DNA of 64,000 bases from Granulosicoccus sp964390335 (GCA_964390335.1 CAYMHU010000002.1:143352-207351), one strand, 5' to 3'. Shown: positions 51,562-60,986, numbered from the stretch's first letter. Notes: generated by a model from the sequence alone, not told the origin. Made by a program: numbers and translations.

Positions 51562-52962
51562 ATGAAAGGTCTGGCGCATAGTCTGAAAACCCAATGGCGA
51601 TCAGTTGGGCATCGCTACCTACCCTTTGCTGATGTAGCATCGCCCGATTTACCTCTAAGTCGTTTGATACGACTTTCCTTGTTTCAAGTCTCCGTCGGTA
51701 TAACGCTGGTGCTACTCGTTGGCACATTAAATCGCGTCATGATTGTCGAATTGGCTGTACCTTCGTCACTGGTCGGTTTGATGCTGGCGATGCCGTTACT
51801 GTTCGCGCCGTTCAGAGTACTCGTCGGGTTCCGATCTGACACACATCGTTGCGCTCTGGGTTGGCGAAGGGTACCGTTTATTTGGAATGGTACGCTGCTC
51901 ACCTTCGCTGGCTTGTCAATCATGCCATTTGCGTTGTTGGTGCTTGGCGGTCAGGGCAACTCGGCCCATCTACCGATCTGGATTGGTCTTGGCTCAGCAG
52001 GAATCGCTTTTTTATTAGCCGGTGCTGGTGTGCATATTGTTCAAACAGCCGGACTAGCGCTGGCCACTGACCTGACACCGCGTGAATCACATGCGCGTGT
52101 GGTCGGGTTCATGTATGTAGCGCTACTCTTGGGTATGTTAGTCAGTGCGCTGGTGTTTGGTGCGCTATTGCATGACTTCTCGCCCGTGAAATTAATCAGA
52201 GTTATCCAGGCCACCGCAGTGATCACCGTCGCGCTGAATGTTATCTCCATATGGAAACAAGAAACCCGTCACAGTGCCCGGCTTCGGCAGAATCAACCGA
52301 GCGATTTTGATGCCACTTTTTCTCAAGCGTTTAATCGATTCTGTGCTGCACCGCATGCGAGGCGCCGATTACTCATTGTAGGCCTCGGCACGCTGGCTTT
52401 TGGCATGGCAGAGCTGATACTGGAACCTTTTGGTGGGCAAGTATTGTCATTAAGCGTCAGCGCTACAACCAAACTCACAGCATTGCTTGCCACGGGTGGT
52501 TTGATTGGTTTTGCTTACGCATCCCAGGTGTTGTCCAAGGGCAGCGACCCGTATCGCATCAGTTGTGCTGGTGCAGCTATTGGCTTACCGGCGTTTGGAA
52601 TCGTTATCTTGTCTGTTCCTTTAGCCATGCCGGAACTATTCTTGATTGGTAATTTCCTGATTGGCTTTGGCGGCGCTTTGTTTGGGCACGCAACGCTGAC
52701 CGCTACCATGAATCAAGCACCCGTGCACAGCACCGGTATAGCACTAGGCGCTTGGGGCTCCGTGCAGGCTACAGCTGCCGGATTGGGAATCGCACTCAGT
52801 GGTGTCATTAGAGATGTTGTTAATCACGTGAGCGACCAAGAACCCGCGCTCGGCTACTACGTGGTCTATAGCATTGAATTTTTATTATTGGTGATCACCA
52901 TCGCTGTCACAGTACCTTTGATACAATCGCTAGGAAAGCAAAACTCAGTAGCTCACAGCTAA
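51562..52962 (+). CDS. pucC: LH2 assembly protein PucC
   Basis: Twelve-helix BCD-family MFS protein needed for LH2 formation. Seen: LPLSRLIRLSLFQVSVGITL, LVGFRSDTHRCALGWRRVPF, GVHIVQTAGLALATDLTPRE, EPFGGQVLSLSVSATTKLTA and GAWGSVQATAAGLGIALSG. 466 aa. Closely parallel to LhaA along its length, pointing to a gene duplication. It lies 68 nt after pucA, beyond the hairpin, and is probably expressed from the puc promoter at a lower level. Confidence 0.92.
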   Translation: MKGLAHSLKTQWRSVGHRYLPFADVASPDLPLSRLIRLSLFQVSVGITLVLLVGTLNRVMIVELAVPSSLVGLMLAMPLLFAPFRVLVGFRSDTHRCALGWRRVPFIWNGTLLTFAGLSIMPFALLVLGGQGNSAHLPIWIGLGSAGIAFLLAGAGVHIVQTAGLALATDLTPRESHARVVGFMYVALLLGMLVSALVFGALLHDFSPVKLIRVIQATAVITVALNVISIWKQETRHSARLRQNQPSDFDATFSQAFNRFCAAPHARRRLLIVGLGTLAFGMAELILEPFGGQVLSLSVSATTKLTALLATGGLIGFAYASQVLSKGSDPYRISCAGAAIGLPAFGIVILSVPLAMPELFLIGNFLIGFGGALFGHATLTATMNQAPVHSTGIALGAWGSVQATAAGLGIALSGVIRDVVNHVSDQEPALGYYVVYSIEFLLLVITIAVTVPLIQSLGKQNSVAHS

Positions 52963-52984
52963 TAATCTAAGACGACGCTAGCTC

Positions 52985-53503
52985 ATGGCTGTTTGCGACA
53001 TAGTACTTCACCCAGACCCAGTGCTACTGCGTGTTGCCGATGCTGTTACCGATTTCTCACCAGCTATTGACGCGCTTGCAATCGATCTGCACGACACACT
53101 AAAAGCACATGGTGGTATCGGTTTATCGGCGCCACAAATAGCGCAATCGGTGCGGATGCTAGTGCTTAAAATCGACGGCCAACCACCACAGGTCTATATA
53201 AATCCAACCATTGTTTCAAAAGAAGCGGTTGGGTTTGTTCAAGAAAGCTGTTTATCACTACCCGGTGTTTCCGGTAACGTCTGGCGCGCCACAAAGATAA
53301 CGGTTAAGGCACAAAATACTCACGGTGATGCATTTGAGCAGCAACTAACAGGTATGAGTGCAGTTTGTATACAACACGAGATTGATCATCTCGATGGTAT
53401 TCTCATCACTGATCGCTTTTCAAAAATAAAAAAACTCAGCATGAAAGTCAGCGCTGCATTTAGCAAACGTAGAGCAGCTGTTGCATCGAAACCCCTTAAC
53501 TAG
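52985..53503 (+). CDS. def: Peptide deformylase
   Basis: Metal-dependent removal of the N-formyl group from nascent proteins. The three family motifs are visible: GIGLSAPQ (canonical GxGLAAxQ, with Ala to Ser), ESCLSLPG (canonical EGCLSxP, with Gly to Ser), and QHEIDHLDG with the HExxH zinc/iron site. 172 aa, usual length. The two small changes near the active site suggest a divergent, probably accessory, copy. It starts 22 nt after pucC on the same strand and may be read from the puc transcript, but a functional link is not evident. Confidence 0.85.
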   Translation: MAVCDIVLHPDPVLLRVADAVTDFSPAIDALAIDLHDTLKAHGGIGLSAPQIAQSVRMLVLKIDGQPPQVYINPTIVSKEAVGFVQESCLSLPGVSGNVWRATKITVKAQNTHGDAFEQQLTGMSAVCIQHEIDHLDGILITDRFSKIKKLSMKVSAAFSKRRAAVASKPLN

Positions 53504-53718
53504 CAATGCACGATACGTTCATTTGTATTAAGGACGATGGAGCTTATCAATCCGTTACGCTCATGCCGAATATGCTCTAACCATTTCGAAAATTCGCACT
53601 GTAAACGACAGATTATGCGATTCAAGGGGAAATTAGTTGCCGTGTTAAATATCTAAGGTTTATATTGTCAAGTACCGCTTAATCTGCAAACTTGTCAGGA
53701 GACTGATAGCATTCGTCA

Positions 53719-54156
53719 ATGGCACGCAAACTACCGAAAACATCCCGATCTTTGCCCATCGCATTAATGCGTGCACGCGAGGGTGTGATGATTCCGATCA
53801 GAGACATGCTCGCTGAAACCGGCATTACCGAACAACAATGGCGTGTACTCAGAGTCTTGTCTGAATTTGGCACCCTAGATTCCAAAACTCTGGCCGACCG
53901 ATCCAGCCTGCTGTTCCCGAGTTTAACGCGCATCGTAGCAACCATGCGTGACAAAGGATTGATTACCCAAACCAGAGATGAGATAGATCGACGCCGTCAG
54001 TTTATTGCGATAACGACGGCAGGACAAAAAATCATCGATGACAACACTGACCAAGCTGCCAAAATCGTAGCTGGCTTTAAACGCAATCTAGGTAAACAAG
54101 ATTATGAACAATTGCTTGATCTGCTTGGCCGGCTCGACCCCAATTCTTGTGACTAA
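53719..54156 (+). CDS. MarR-family transcriptional regulator (HpaR-like)
   Basis: Winged helix-turn-helix regulator of 145 aa. Seen: LMRAREGVMIPIRDMLAETG, TEQQWRVLRVLSEFGTLDSK, LADRSSLLFPSLTRIVATMR as recognition region, and the wing TRDEIDRRRQFIAITTAG. This pattern is close to HpaR, the repressor of homoprotocatechuate (aromatic acid) degradation. The 215 nt before it hold no gene. It is convergent with the P450 gene. Targets are unknown; the aromatic-type cupin dioxygenase 6 kb away is one possible, unproven link. Confidence 0.82.
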   Translation: MARKLPKTSRSLPIALMRAREGVMIPIRDMLAETGITEQQWRVLRVLSEFGTLDSKTLADRSSLLFPSLTRIVATMRDKGLITQTRDEIDRRRQFIAITTAGQKIIDDNTDQAAKIVAGFKRNLGKQDYEQLLDLLGRLDPNSCD

Positions 54157-54193
54157 CACGGCACTTTATGCAACAAACATTTTTTGACAACAA

Positions 54194-55492
54194 TTAAGTG
54201 TTGTCCCATTCGACCAGCAGCTTGGATGGGCCACGAAACGTGATATTCGCGGAATACGCTAACTCTTGATCGGCGACTAATCGCAAACTGGGTAAACGCT
54301 CAGACAGCGTCTCTATGGCAATAGCTGCTTCCAGTCTTGCTAATCGCGCACCAAGGCAGAAATGTATGCCGTAACCAAAAGAAATATGCTTGCGCGCGTT
54401 CCCACGATGAATATCAAATACATCCGGGGACTCAAACTGTGCAGGCTCGTGATTGGCAGCCCCCAAACTCAAGAATACCTGAGTACCTGCCGGAATATCC
54501 ACACCCGCAATTTGTGTATCGGTATTCGTTACACGTCGCCAACTTGTTTGGGGTGATTCAAAGCGAAGTACCTCTTCGAGTGCATTGGGGATCAAGCTCG
54601 GTGTTTTACAGATTGCATCCCAATTTTTTCGCTGCGGTAACAAGCTTAGAAGTGCGTTGCTTATATAGTTACTCACGATCTCATGACCGGCAAACGATAA
54701 GCCATAGATAATTGACTCAACTTCACGTAACGAAAGATCGTCAGGGTTAGCTTCATGGGCATCAAGCAGCTCTGATGTAAAGTCGTCACCTCGCTCTTTA
54801 ATTCGCGTGGCAACAAATTCTCTACAATAGCGCCAATAGCGCAACATATTCTCTGCGATCTCAACCTGTTCATCGTCGTTGGGATTGCCCCAGGTAAATG
54901 CCAATCGATTAGATGTCCATCCAATTAGCCGCTCATCATCGGCTTCATCAAAACCAATAAATCGAAAAATGATTTGCCCGGGCAATGGATGACCAAATGC
55001 ACTGACGAATTCAACAGGTCCACCCTGCTTTATCATGTCATCGACAAGTTCTTGGCTACGTCTTCGTATGTACGGCTCAAGTACTTTCATACGACGGCCG
55101 GAAAAGCCCTCGCGCGTGTACTTTTTTATTCGAGTATGATCTGGTTGCTGGCGATTGGACATAACAGCCACAGGGTTGAAGTCTTCTACTCCAAGAACCG
55201 CAGCTGCACGTTCACAAACTGGAAATACAGGATCTTGAACATTTTCTGATGAGTACGCATCGTGATCGCGAAACACTTCAAGCACGTCTTCCATTCTCGT
55301 GACAACGAGATAACCCATTTTTTTTGAATAAAAAACGGGGTGTTGTTCCCTGACACGCTTCAACTCCGGGTAAGGATTGGATAAATACGCATCGGTGAAA
55401 GTGGTAAATTCGTGATCTATCGGACAACCGCTAGGTTGAGATCGAGCGGGCATTCTGATTTTATGGTACGCCCCTTCCTCACTGGTACTCAT
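54194..55492 (-). CDS. Cytochrome P450
   Basis: Soluble bacterial class I P450 of 432 aa. Seen: I-helix GLSFAGHEIVSNYISNALLS (AGHE replacing the common AGxET), the ExxR motif in EEVLRFESPQTSWRR, and the haem-binding loop HISFGYGIHFCLGARLARLEA with the thiolate Cys in HFCLGA. N-terminal CPIDHEFTTFTDAYLSNPYPEL is common in CYP families using small substrates. No ferredoxin or ferredoxin reductase is adjacent. Substrate unknown. Divergent from the DsrC-CBS gene across about 230 nt that hold no other gene. Confidence 0.9.
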   Translation of the reverse strand: MSTSEEGAYHKIRMPARSQPSGCPIDHEFTTFTDAYLSNPYPELKRVREQHPVFYSKKMGYLVVTRMEDVLEVFRDHDAYSSENVQDPVFPVCERAAAVLGVEDFNPVAVMSNRQQPDHTRIKKYTREGFSGRRMKVLEPYIRRRSQELVDDMIKQGGPVEFVSAFGHPLPGQIIFRFIGFDEADDERLIGWTSNRLAFTWGNPNDDEQVEIAENMLRYWRYCREFVATRIKERGDDFTSELLDAHEANPDDLSLREVESIIYGLSFAGHEIVSNYISNALLSLLPQRKNWDAICKTPSLIPNALEEVLRFESPQTSWRRVTNTDTQIAGVDIPAGTQVFLSLGAANHEPAQFESPDVFDIHRGNARKHISFGYGIHFCLGARLARLEAAIAIETLSERLPSLRLVADQELAYSANITFRGPSKLLVEWDNT

Positions 55493-55723
55493 TTTTAATT
55501 CTCCAATCTGTTCACAAGCAGTTTAAACCATCAAAATTGCACTGCCTATCTCATAATAAAAATTTGTAATACATAGTATTTAATAGGAACTATCGGCCTA
55601 GCATACATTCTATATATCAATTGAGTAAACCTATGATTTACGGTTAACATGTAGATCTCTCGCACTTCTATTGCGTGAGAGTCTATTTCATCCCATAGCA
55701 CAGTCAAAACGACAGGAATTCCA

Positions 55724-56452
55724 ATGCCTCTAAACAATAAACTGATTTCAAAAGAGCGAAATATTACGGGGTTCCTAAAAAGCAGATCCGAATGGAGCGA
55801 ATCTGTCGCGTATCAACTGGCTGAAAAAGAAAATATCGTACTAACCGATAAACACTGGGACATCATTCAGTTTGTACGAGCAGAATTTTATACGAATACC
55901 GGTTTGGTACCGCACGAACGCTACATAATGCGCGCCATGGAAGCCGTTTGGCATACAACAGTCAGCGTTTCGGACCTAAATACCCTGTTTCCAGAGGGCA
56001 CATTCCAGTGCGCCAAAATTGCAGGGTGTATCACGATAAGAACAGTTGAAGATTTACTGGAAGTTAAAGGCGATGCAGTTTGGTCCATCAGCCCAGATCA
56101 AGCCGTCATTGACGCTCTGGCTATACTTGCAGAGAAAAACGTGGGTGCATTGATGGTAGTAAATAACAACCGCCTAGTTGGAGTCATATCCGAACGTGAT
56201 ATAACTCGCGAAATCTTACTTAAGCAATGGTCCCTAAACGACACCAAGATAAAAGACATCATGTCTGAAAAAATTGTGTCCGTTACGCCTGCTGATTCTT
56301 TGGAAGAATGTATGGCGTTGATGGTCGATCAAGGGTTTCGTCATTTGCCGGTTCTTAATCACGGACAACTGGCGGGTGTGCTGTCAATGCCGGATTTGGT
56401 TAAAGTTATTGTCGAGCAACAACAATTCACTATCTCCCTTCTTAGTGAATAA
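55724..56452 (+). CDS. DsrC/TusE-like domain fused to a CBS-domain pair
   Basis: A two-part protein of 242 aa. Residues about 20-110 match the DsrC/TusE fold: RSEWSESVAYQLAEKENIVL, TDKHWDIIQFVRAEFYTNTG, VPHERYIMRAMEAVW, and LFPEGTFQCAKIAGC. DsrC normally carries sulfur on two cysteines, one in the QACKIAG motif and one next to the C-terminus. Here the motif reads QCAKIAGC (Cys96, Cys102) and no C-terminal Cys exists. Residues about 116-236 form two CBS motifs (DALAILAEKNVGALMVV, LVGVISERDITREIL; then IMSEKIVSVTPADSLEECMA, LAGVLSMPDLVKVIV), which usually bind adenine nucleotides. The likely role is nucleotide-gated sulfur or redox sensing; this is inference. Confidence 0.8.
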   Translation: MPLNNKLISKERNITGFLKSRSEWSESVAYQLAEKENIVLTDKHWDIIQFVRAEFYTNTGLVPHERYIMRAMEAVWHTTVSVSDLNTLFPEGTFQCAKIAGCITIRTVEDLLEVKGDAVWSISPDQAVIDALAILAEKNVGALMVVNNNRLVGVISERDITREILLKQWSLNDTKIKDIMSEKIVSVTPADSLEECMALMVDQGFRHLPVLNHGQLAGVLSMPDLVKVIVEQQQFTISLLSE

Positions 56453-56492
56453 AATTAATCAGTGAATAAAATTAGCGAGCATCGCGCACAGG

Positions 56493-58742
56493 CTATTTTT
56501 TGAAGGTATAGATCGGACTGGTCCATGCCACATGACCATCTTCAAGTGTTATACGCGCATAAATCACACCATCCCCTTTCTCCGGCACGATTACATCGTG
56601 ACTGACAGACATTTGCATTTCGGTCAGTAATTCAGGAAGTCGTTGCACAACTAACGACTTATCCAATCCGCCGCAGTCTAATTCAATACCGTCTATACCG
56701 ATATCAGATAACGCCAACTCAAGCTGACCTTGATTGGTTTCGATTTTAAGCTTGGCATCAGGCCGTGCATTTTCCACCCAGACATCAATTGACTGCGCGC
56801 CACCGGTGGTAACGCTTGTCCATTCAATACGCGTGGGAGAACACAATGCGGGTTGCCGGTCTGGATTATAAAAGTTTATCGCTCCAATTTTTGCAATCGT
56901 ACCACCAGTCAGATCGGCATTCGCAAACCAATTAACCAATCGTTGGCGACCACGTGTTTCTTGGCCTTTGCAAATAATTCGGTACCGTGATCCCAAATCC
57001 GTTTCTTCGAAAGGCCGTAAACACGCTACTTTATTTAATCCATCAAATATCTCGACTTTTTCTATCGGAGCTTGAGCTAAAACATCCAGATTGAACACGG
57101 CTTTAGCCTGCGTTGTCTGAACGATGTCGCCCATGATTGCGACGTTGCTCAGTTCATGATCATCCCGCCCTAACGATGGGTTACTTGCAAACACTTTTGC
57201 ATTTTCACTAAAACTCATTTGCGCTGAGAGATAAAGTCGGCATCCGGTTGTAGCGTAGTGGTGTCGACGACGAAACTCACTGAACAAACTGTCTCGAGTA
57301 AGATCGGGTAACATGTGGCACGTAAGACCCCCGTAGGAACCAAACTTGGCATCACCCGGATAGGATGCGCCAGGGCGTCCTTTATGACCGTCCGACCCAG
57401 CAACTATCCCCACCCTGTAGCCCATTTTCAGTGCGTCTTGCACAATCCAATCAAATGTTCCCCAGGATGAATGAACCTCAACCGACGGTTCTACTGCGGC
57501 ATCATGCGCATAGGTGACATCCGCAAACCGGCCACCAACGTGTGGTACTACAAGCACATCTTCACCCTTGAGAGCTGCAAATAATTCGGTTACATCATGG
57601 CAGTCGCTTTCAGGCCTGCTTGTATCGCGAATGATGGCGCGAGATGAACGAAATATGGGCCGACCCTCGTGTCGATACCATATGTTGTGATCTCCCCCAA
57701 GTCCTGTATTTCCCGACCATTCGTAACCTGGCAAACATAGAAATTTTCCTTCTTCGTTAAACTCCGCTGTCAGATTATTTATCTCTGCCCAAAACGCATC
57801 GGAGATTTGGAAATCATTTCCTTGGTGACCGGAAATATCAACGAAAGATCGATACTTTGCAAAGAAGAAATAATCTCTGGCGCTGCCCGAGCCAATGGTT
57901 TCTCCCGATTGACCGTGCATATCAGACCAATAATGTGCATACGGTGTGTTGCTCTTAATTCGCATTGGGTTAGTACGCGCAACCCAAACGTTATCAATTA
58001 GTACATCAACATAATAATCTCCATCGTCTTCCACAACAAGATCTTCCAACACCACAGAAAATTCACCTGCTTTAAAAACAGCTTCGGTAGGGAGTCCCTT
58101 AATGGGTCGACTAGCCCGTAAAGAAATCTTCCCAACAAATTGGTCCGATGGATTACCCCATCGATCCTCTGGTTTTATGATCAGTCTGAAAGGCTGACCA
58201 GCTTTACGCAACGTTGGCAGGATTGCTTTCCAGTTAACGGGTTTTCCGGCCCGTATAGTTATGAATGGCTGTGAGTGCTCTTCTAATGGGGTGTAATCGA
58301 CCGTTGCAAATGCATCTACGGTGAACCGAAACTGATGTTCGGCTTCGACATGCGTTTGACATCTCACACCCGGAGAACCGCCGCTGGTATCACCAATGCG
58401 AAACGCAATTTGATCCCCGGGCTTTAAAAACTGCTTACATAAGACGGTTATGCAGTGTCCCCATGGTCTGATATTGCGCTTGTAAGCATAGTCTGCTTCG
58501 AAATCGGCTCCGTTCGATATATCAACACTCAGATAGCCAGGGGCAGCTGGATCATCCATCTGTAGTGGTGTCATATCTGAGTGCGTGCGAAATGCAAGCT
58601 TAACCCCTCCTTGGTCATCGATGCCGAATTTTCCCGCGGTATAAACAACGGTAAAACTCTGCCAACTACCGGCTACTATTGAACCTGATGGTGTTACTGT
58701 TGCGCTGCCCATTAAATCAGGGCGGTAGTCATGATTAGGCAT
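56493..58742 (-). CDS. DUF3604 family protein
   Basis: Large 749-aa cytoplasmic-looking protein with a metal-hydrolase (PHP-like) core: HYWSDMHGQSGETIGSGSA, VDISGHQGNDFQISDAFW, LCLPGYEWSG, VVPHVGGRFADV, EVHSSWGTFDW, and GIVAGSDGHKGRPGASYPGD (each a DUF3604 landmark), preceded by beta-rich regions (residues 1 to about 275) and a C-terminal beta domain. No signal peptide was recognised. DUF3604 members are common in marine Proteobacteria near aryl or sugar catabolism genes; no reaction is established. It is convergent with the DsrC-CBS gene and 126 nt before the MFS gene. Confidence 0.82.
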   Translation of the reverse strand: MPNHDYRPDLMGSATVTPSGSIVAGSWQSFTVVYTAGKFGIDDQGGVKLAFRTHSDMTPLQMDDPAAPGYLSVDISNGADFEADYAYKRNIRPWGHCITVLCKQFLKPGDQIAFRIGDTSGGSPGVRCQTHVEAEHQFRFTVDAFATVDYTPLEEHSQPFITIRAGKPVNWKAILPTLRKAGQPFRLIIKPEDRWGNPSDQFVGKISLRASRPIKGLPTEAVFKAGEFSVVLEDLVVEDDGDYYVDVLIDNVWVARTNPMRIKSNTPYAHYWSDMHGQSGETIGSGSARDYFFFAKYRSFVDISGHQGNDFQISDAFWAEINNLTAEFNEEGKFLCLPGYEWSGNTGLGGDHNIWYRHEGRPIFRSSRAIIRDTSRPESDCHDVTELFAALKGEDVLVVPHVGGRFADVTYAHDAAVEPSVEVHSSWGTFDWIVQDALKMGYRVGIVAGSDGHKGRPGASYPGDAKFGSYGGLTCHMLPDLTRDSLFSEFRRRHHYATTGCRLYLSAQMSFSENAKVFASNPSLGRDDHELSNVAIMGDIVQTTQAKAVFNLDVLAQAPIEKVEIFDGLNKVACLRPFEETDLGSRYRIICKGQETRGRQRLVNWFANADLTGGTIAKIGAINFYNPDRQPALCSPTRIEWTSVTTGGAQSIDVWVENARPDAKLKIETNQGQLELALSDIGIDGIELDCGGLDKSLVVQRLPELLTEMQMSVSHDVIVPEKGDGVIYARITLEDGHVAWTSPIYTFKK

Positions 58743-58868
58743 AATGTGTCTGTAGTGTTTAACGCAAAATCATCTTACTCGTAACACTGCAAAAAACAAA
58801 TGACAATTTTCAATAGCGGTACACACAGTAAAAACTACTGGGCCGCTACACGCCGTGGTGTAAAGCTT

Positions 58869-60047
58869 CTACTGAGCTACGGACTTTCTTAGTCCCCACA
58901 TAGAAATGATGCCAAACAGCGGCCCCAACGCCAGCAAACTCATCATTACCGGCCAACCTAGGTTGTCAGCAATTAGCGGGGTTAATTGCACAGTGGCAAT
59001 TGTTAACGCAAAGCCAAGTGCTGTTTGAAAAGTCATTAAAGAACCTGCATGATCACCCTTTGCATGGTCAGCAACCAACACGGAGAACTGTGCAGAATCA
59101 GGGATAACGGTGATACCCCAAACAATAGACACAGCAATGGTTAGCCAAATGCTGCCACCAAATGTCAATGCGAACAACACGGCACACGTACCGCTAATTG
59201 CCATTGCAATAATAGTCAATTCTGCCTTTCCAATTTTATCTGCAATCCAACCCGCTAGCGGACAGCTTATTGCCCCCACAGCAATGATGGTGAATGCCAT
59301 TAACTTGGCAAACTGAGCAGCATCATCAGCTGGCATATGAAAAGCGAAACTAGCAGCAAGTGCAACACCTATCCAACTCCACATGGCATAGAGCTCCCAC
59401 ATATGACCGAGGTAGCCACCGTAAGCTCTGCGAATTGACTTGTTTGTCCATGCCTCAGTAATCACCCGAGGATTAAATGCCGCAGCTTTGCTATGAAATG
59501 GGCCATTGCGAACAGCCAGAACAGTCAATGCTGCGAGCACTGTCAGTGCACTAGCCACCAATACAGTTAATCGCCAGTCTGCTCCACCATAGAATGCGAG
59601 TAAATGTGGAGCCGCAGAACCCAGAGTTAATCCACCAACCAACAAACCGACCAATAAACCCCTGTCGCTTTGCCCCCATCCAACGGCGATTTTCATACCA
59701 ACAGGATATACGCCGGCTAGTGCAGCGCCTGTAAGCGCTCTCAAAAAGATTGCATTGAAGCTACCGGGCGTTACAACTACGATCAAAGCGTTAGCCAGTG
59801 CCGCAACAACACAGAAGAAAGCAAAAACGAATCTTGGCTCGTAGCGATCTGCAATGCCGTACACGGCCGAGAGAACCGCGCCAATCACAAACCCGGCTTG
59901 CACAGCGGAGGACAATGCCGCTTGCACACCAGATGACAAGCCTGCTTCAGCAGACATATCTGTAAGAATTGCGGCCGATACAAACCACAAGCTCATAGCT
60001 AATACCTCGGCAACAATTAGCAAAGCAATGACTTTAAACTTGGTCAT
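58869..60047 (-). CDS. MFS transporter
   Basis: Major facilitator of 392 aa with twelve probable helices. Seen: VLAMSLWFVSAAILTDMSAE in helix 1, the loop YGIADRYEPRFVFAFF after helix 2, VYPVGMKIAVGWGQSDRGLLVGLLVGGLTLGSAAP (adjacent motifs), and GWIADKIGKAELTI in the second half. Closest in style to nitrate/cyanate-type MFS members, but the substrate is not predictable. Upstream on the same strand lie a truncated isomerase-like fragment (14-nt overlap) and a cupin dioxygenase, so a small catabolic operon is likely. Confidence 0.86.
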   Translation of the reverse strand: MTKFKVIALLIVAEVLAMSLWFVSAAILTDMSAEAGLSSGVQAALSSAVQAGFVIGAVLSAVYGIADRYEPRFVFAFFCVVAALANALIVVVTPGSFNAIFLRALTGAALAGVYPVGMKIAVGWGQSDRGLLVGLLVGGLTLGSAAPHLLAFYGGADWRLTVLVASALTVLAALTVLAVRNGPFHSKAAAFNPRVITEAWTNKSIRRAYGGYLGHMWELYAMWSWIGVALAASFAFHMPADDAAQFAKLMAFTIIAVGAISCPLAGWIADKIGKAELTIIAMAISGTCAVLFALTFGGSIWLTIAVSIVWGITVIPDSAQFSVLVADHAKGDHAGSLMTFQTALGFALTIATVQLTPLIADNLGWPVMMSLLALGPLFGIISMWGLRKSVAQ

Positions 60048-60258
60048 GCGACATTCCGATTAGTTGCAGGAGGCGAAGTTCAAATTTAAGTTTCAGTGTG
60101 TTGCAAAGCAGAACGAATACAGATATTGGACTCGGAAATTGTAGCTTGGCTAAATCATTGCCGAACTCGACACCAACGCACTCAATTGATGGAGCCAGTT
60201 GCGCGGTAGATGCATATCCCAGATTGGGCGTTGCTATGTGTTTGAGCGCGCATTTCAT
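60034..60258 (-). pseudogene. Truncated TIM-barrel sugar isomerase-like remnant
   Basis: A 74-aa frame with a good GGAGA ribosome site 8 nt before its ATG (60258). Its first 40 residues (MKCALKHIATPNLGYASTAQ, then LAPSIECVGVEFGNDLAK) resemble the N-terminus of myo-inosose isomerase/IolI-like TIM-barrel proteins, where a start such as ALNHxxAPxL is followed by a GVEFRNDL motif. The sequence then loses resemblance and stops inside the MFS start. A full protein would be near 270 aa, so this looks like a deletion remnant still translated as a short peptide. The assignment is by eye and tentative. Confidence 0.38.
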
Positions 60259-60303
60259 GTAATCGTCTCCAGATAGCAGGTGCATAACATTATTCGGTTC
60301 TCG

Positions 60304-60828
60304 TTACCGAATAAACTGATCTACGTAATCTTCGCCTAACCCAACAGCGGTATAGTGCGCACGGCACATTTCAATTTTAGTGAAAACATCTTCATATCCT
60401 AATACTTTACCCCAAGGATCCACGTAGCACATGACCCCGTTGACCTGAAAATACGTAATCATTTCATCAACACCTTCTGGCACTACCAGCGTGTGAGTTT
60501 CGCCGGGAGGCTCGTACACATAGGAACCCGCCTCAGCCATCCAATCATGCTCAAGATAATGCCAACGACCTTTTAATACCCAGCCATGCACCGGTTGTGG
60601 ATGACGGTGCCGAGACAACACACCAGCCTGAGTGACCTTTAAGAGGTTTGTCCAATAGCCTTGCGAACGGTTTAAACACAATGGACGAAAAGACACAGTT
60701 TCGGTTTGCGGTACCCATAACCGCTCATCCTCTGGAATTGCATTGGGAATGACGATTTCCGCTTGCGCATCTTTTGGAAAAGGCAATTGATAAGGTGTAC
60801 GTTCGTTGTATTCTCTATTTTCGCTCAT
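60304..60828 (-). CDS. Cupin, 2,4'-dihydroxyacetophenone dioxygenase-like
   Basis: A 174-aa single-domain cupin. Seen: the metal-binding motif SRHRHPQPVHGWVLKGRWHY (H-x-H then G), and EAGSYVYEPPGETHTLVVPE with Glu/His of the second motif. It resembles 2,4'-dihydroxyacetophenone dioxygenase, an Fe(II) enzyme cleaving a C-C bond of an aryl ketone, though many relatives act on other acyl compounds. It precedes the isomerase remnant and the MFS transporter on the same strand, suggesting uptake and breakdown of a small organic substrate. Confidence 0.72.
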   Translation of the reverse strand: MSENREYNERTPYQLPFPKDAQAEIVIPNAIPEDERLWVPQTETVSFRPLCLNRSQGYWTNLLKVTQAGVLSRHRHPQPVHGWVLKGRWHYLEHDWMAEAGSYVYEPPGETHTLVVPEGVDEMITYFQVNGVMCYVDPWGKVLGYEDVFTKIEMCRAHYTAVGLGEDYVDQFIR

Positions 60829-60986
60829 CGTTAGTTAGTCCGATTTGATCTTCATACTCAACATGGAAATTCGTTATCATGCAGTATGAAGCATGTTAGT
60901 TCAAATACACAATATTGTATGGCTTAAAAATGGCAATTCCCCCTAATCAGCGTCTGTACGCTTGAATGCCTTATCGAGAGATCAAT

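Noticed and set aside
53504..53718. Search for a promoter or RNA gene between deformylase and MarR
   Set aside because: AT-rich sequence with no dyad, hairpin or tRNA-like feature I could support.
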